DNA of 64,000 nt. Origin: Bacteroidales bacterium. Lineage in GTDB: Bacteria; Bacteroidota; Bacteroidia; Bacteroidales; Muribaculaceae. This document shows positions 61,669 through 64,000 of the stretch, in pieces (within the stretch, counting starts at the first letter, position 1; every line of letters begins with the position of its first letter). The position numbers and the translations under genes were made by a program. The stretch is taken from positions 1 to 64,000 of the forward strand of contig SUXI01000010.1 in assembly GCA_015060975.1 (NCBI GenBank), read 5' to 3'. The notes below the pieces were generated by a model. The model saw only the letters and a program-made list of their open reading frames with translations. It was not told the DNA's origin and did not search any database.

Positions 61669-62721
61669 TTATAATATAGAATCTATTTTTTCTGGATATA
61701 TTATTGTGTCGTTTTGTTTGACAACCGTTTTGTTAACGTCAATATTCGTTGTAGAGTCAGAAATAGAGTTTGCTATAGTGGAATCTGCCGCAGATTTGAT
61801 TAAAGTGGTATCATGTTCGATAATTTTAATCGTATCTGATAATTTTTTGTTTGCACTATTTAAAGAGTCTTCGATGGCTTTTTCTTTTGCTAGTTTTTCT
61901 TTAAATTTTTCAAAATCTGAAGGGTATTTTACTTCAACATCAGGAATGATAAGCATAGGTATATTATGACCTTCGTGTTTGTTTACTGCATCGTCTTTTG
62001 GTCCGGGATTTACAATTATAGGCATACCCTTTTCGGCAAAATTAAAAAGGTATAGTATTTGCTCATTTTGAATGCGAATGCAACCATGACTACAACGACG
62101 TCCAATAGACCATCTGGCATTTGTTCCGTGTATGCCTATCTGAGGTGCAACTCTTATGAATCGTGGACCAAATTGTCCTTTAATAGGAGATGTATATCCC
62201 CAGTCGTCGGTGTAAAGCCAATCGGTGCTATCATATTTTCCTCCACAAGTGAAATATCCTTCAGGAGTGCGGGAATCAGCTTTTTTACTTTTATGTCCAT
62301 AGTTTTTGCCGCATGCCATTTTAAAGTTTAGTTTTCTACGACCATATTTATCATATAAAATTACCATCATAGCGCCTTTGTCAACAATTATAAAATGGTC
62401 AAAAGTGCTTTTTATTAACTTTCTAGCATAAGGAAGATGTTGATTAATTATATCGGGAATTATGCCTTCGGAATATTTATCCCAATTATCTGAATTTTGT
62501 AAAAAGATAATGGCTTCTTGTGCAGAGCAGTTATTTGGCAAGGTATCTGTTTGGTTTGCAGAAACTTTAAGTGTGGTGTCGGTGTCATTGGATGTGGTGT
62601 CAATATTCAATGTGTCAAATAAATCATTACAAATTTGTGCTGTATTATTAGAATTGTTTATACAGCAATACATTAAATTTAGGAAAAAGGTGACCATAAT
62701 GGTCTTTATGAATGATTTCAT
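61669..62721 (-). CDS. L,D-transpeptidase (YkuD domain)
   Basis: A 350-aa protein from the start at 62721 (MKSFIKTIMVTFFLNLMYCC, a lipobox-like signal with Cys-Cys); an in-frame ATG lies at 62754. The YkuD catalytic domain contains HFIIVDKGAMMVILYDKYGRR, then IGIHGTNARWSIGRRCSHGCIRIQNEQI, in which HGT and SHGCIR carry the catalytic His and Cys. A proline/charged C-terminal tail of 90 residues follows. L,D-transpeptidases cross-link peptidoglycan or attach outer-membrane proteins to it. The tail is unusually long. Confidence 0.9.
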   Translation of the reverse strand: MKSFIKTIMVTFFLNLMYCCINNSNNTAQICNDLFDTLNIDTTSNDTDTTLKVSANQTDTLPNNCSAQEAIIFLQNSDNWDKYSEGIIPDIINQHLPYARKLIKSTFDHFIIVDKGAMMVILYDKYGRRKLNFKMACGKNYGHKSKKADSRTPEGYFTCGGKYDSTDWLYTDDWGYTSPIKGQFGPRFIRVAPQIGIHGTNARWSIGRRCSHGCIRIQNEQILYLFNFAEKGMPIIVNPGPKDDAVNKHEGHNIPMLIIPDVEVKYPSDFEKFKEKLAKEKAIEDSLNSANKKLSDTIKIIEHDTTLIKSAADSTIANSISDSTTNIDVNKTVVKQNDTIIYPEKIDSIL

Positions 62722-62899
62722 GTATATGAAAGATATTTTAAAATATTTTTGCAAAAATATAATAAATATGTGATGAATCCAAATGGCTACAAAATAAATA
62801 ATTTAGGTTTTGGAATCTTTATTTAGTAATTTCAGAATCTTCAGTGAATATTAAGATATTTATAGTTTCATTGAATACGAAAGAATGATAAAATCTAAT

Positions 62900-62953
62900 A
62901 ATTTATAATGTCAAAAAGCCTGATTTTATTCGGGCTTTTTGACATTATAAATT
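62900..62953 (-). terminator. Bidirectional terminator with a 21-bp perfect stem
   Basis: AATTTATAATGTCAAAAAGCC (62900-62920, 21 bases including the AAAAAGCC core) pairs exactly with 62933-62953, with a 12-base loop. The AAAAAGCC...GGCTTTTT core gives T-runs on both strands. It lies 15 bp beyond the amylase stop and ends that transcript. Confidence 0.85.
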
Positions 62954-62968
62954 AATTAAAGAATTCCT

Positions 62969-64000
62969 TTAATAGATTATTGTTGCTTCTAATGGCGCTA
63001 ATTTACCTTTGATAGTGCCATTTGCTACTTCTATGATGGAACCGGAAATTTTATCGGTATATTTCCCATCATTTAATGTGGTTGGTAATGTGTATTTTGC
63101 ATCCTTATTTGAAAAATTAATAATTGCAATTCCTTTTGAACCACGAGAAACTGCAACGATAACCCCATCTTTAGTTGCGGTAATTTGTTCGGGCTGATTT
63201 TTCATCGCTTTGCGAAAGTGATTAATTGTGATTATTGTGGGATGTTTGAATTCGTCGTTTCCTCGCTCTCCGACTTTGTTGTTTCCCCAGTAATTTTGAC
63301 GAGTGCTACCGGCTGGGCGACTAAAGAAAAGCGGTGTCCCTCCTTTGCGAGCTGATAGAAATACCCATGCGGCACGAATTTGCTCATCTGTCATTCCTGC
63401 CGATTCATGTGCGTTGCAATAAGTATCGTGAGATTCTACCCATGTGACAAGTTTATCGGGAGAAACTGGATGATGCCATGATAACAAATCATTATTGAAA
63501 GTTTCATTTTCAATGGCTTTGCGTAGCACATGACCATAGTTACTTGCTGTTTGGTCGATGTATTCGGCATATTCAAGTTCTTTTACATTTTTGTCTTGTA
63601 ACACTTCTCCGTATATAAATAGACTATCTGGCATTAAAAGGGATAATCCTTTGACTCCTTCTCTTCCTGTTGCAATATCCCAAAAGTTATTGCGTTCGGA
63701 TTTTGGGTCTAATGGGTCAGATGGTAAGCCAATGTGTTTAGCAGTGTCATAACGAAATCCTCTTGCTCCAAGGTTAATTAAGTCATTGATATATTGAAGA
63801 TAATAATATTGGAAATTAGGATTTTCTGTGTTTACATCTGGTAGTCCTCCCATTTCTCCGGTTGTACATTCCATTCGATCGTTCCATTTTGTTATTGGAG
63901 TAAATCCGTTGGCATGATATAAGTTTTCATGTCCGCCAACAGCATTGTCGAGGTCAGGTAATACGGCAGAGTGGTCTATTGCGGTATGGTTGGGTAGTAC
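62969..64000 (-). CDS. GH13 alpha-amylase (5' end beyond the window)
   Basis: At least 343 residues read through to the window edge without a stop; the frame upstream of the internal Met at 63874 continues (VLPDLDNAVGGHENLYHANG). Catalytic residues are visible: GARGFRYDTAKH (nucleophile Asp), SLFIYGEVLQ (acid/base Glu) and VTWVESHDTYCN (His-Asp of the third motif). C-terminal: GIAIINFSNKDAKYTLPTTLNDG, the beta-sandwich domain C. It hydrolyses alpha-1,4-glucans, and may be exported (the N-terminus is outside this window). No SusC/D genes are seen in the part present. Confidence 0.92.
   Translation of the reverse strand, partial: VLPNHTAIDHSAVLPDLDNAVGGHENLYHANGFTPITKWNDRMECTTGEMGGLPDVNTENPNFQYYYLQYINDLINLGARGFRYDTAKHIGLPSDPLDPKSERNNFWDIATGREGVKGLSLLMPDSLFIYGEVLQDKNVKELEYAEYIDQTASNYGHVLRKAIENETFNNDLLSWHHPVSPDKLVTWVESHDTYCNAHESAGMTDEQIRAAWVFLSARKGGTPLFFSRPAGSTRQNYWGNNKVGERGNDEFKHPTIITINHFRKAMKNQPEQITATKDGVIVAVSRGSKGIAIINFSNKDAKYTLPTTLNDGKYTDKISGSIIEVANGTIKGKLAPLEATIIY

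Overview
The window is AT-rich chromosomal DNA from a member of the Bacteroidales, most like a Muribaculaceae-type gut commensal. The evidence is the fused LpxC-FabZ, the type III glutamine synthetase, DUF4296 and DUF3244 proteins, several secreted proteins with C-terminal sorting-domain-like tails, TAnnTTTG promoter boxes and the near absence of Shine-Dalgarno sites. The assignment rests on gene content and motif style, not on rRNA.

Layout. 1-7.2 kb (minus strand): a surface or secretion locus with a lipoprotein-anchored TPR/HTH signalling protein, a DUF3244 protein, a 1151-aa RHS/YD-repeat protein, a 402-aa secreted protein and the start of a second RHS-like protein cut by the window edge. 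7.2-17.2 kb (minus): housekeeping genes (inactive-type M16 protein, kdsB, NfeD/ClpP-class membrane protease, UPF0104-type membrane protein, thiE, LptF/G permease, tgt, nucleoside phosphorylase, dprA, thioesterase). 17.4-25.7 kb (plus): secreted Ntn-hydrolase, DUF486 membrane protein, gdhA, the thrS-infC-rpmI-rplT translation operon and glnS. 25.7-26.8 kb: gene-free DNA with transposon-derived repeats and a structured RNA candidate, followed by a BspA-like LRR surface protein. 29.4-37.7 kb: MBL hydrolase, rsmG, a CvfB-like S1 protein, the lipid A genes lpxD-lpxC/fabZ-lpxA and glutamine synthetase III. 37.7-40.5 kb: an unusual cassette of two paralogous secreted proteins bracketing a radical SAM/SPASM enzyme and a small membrane protein.

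40.6-51.6 kb is an accessory, defence-type island. It starts with a second structured RNA candidate, then carries a PLD-SNF2 helicase plus N6-adenine methylase pair, a DUF2971 protein, a small partner protein with an AbiH-family protein, and a convergent STAS-like/ATP-binding pair. That last pair sits exactly between two perfect 40-bp direct repeats, the second of which overlaps the ileS promoter. 51.6-57.4 kb (plus): ileS, a DksA-like protein, lspA, a DUF4296 lipoprotein and a small hypothetical. 57.4-64 kb (minus): pyrD-pyrK, an unknown exported protein, an XRE regulator, a gene-poor stretch with a 307-bp MITE-like element, an L,D-transpeptidase and a GH13 alpha-amylase cut by the window edge.

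The best candidates for something new are the radical SAM cassette, the repeat-bounded STAS/ATPase module, the two-gene PLD-helicase/methylase system, and the structured RNA family with two diverged copies. No tRNA, rRNA or CRISPR array was seen.
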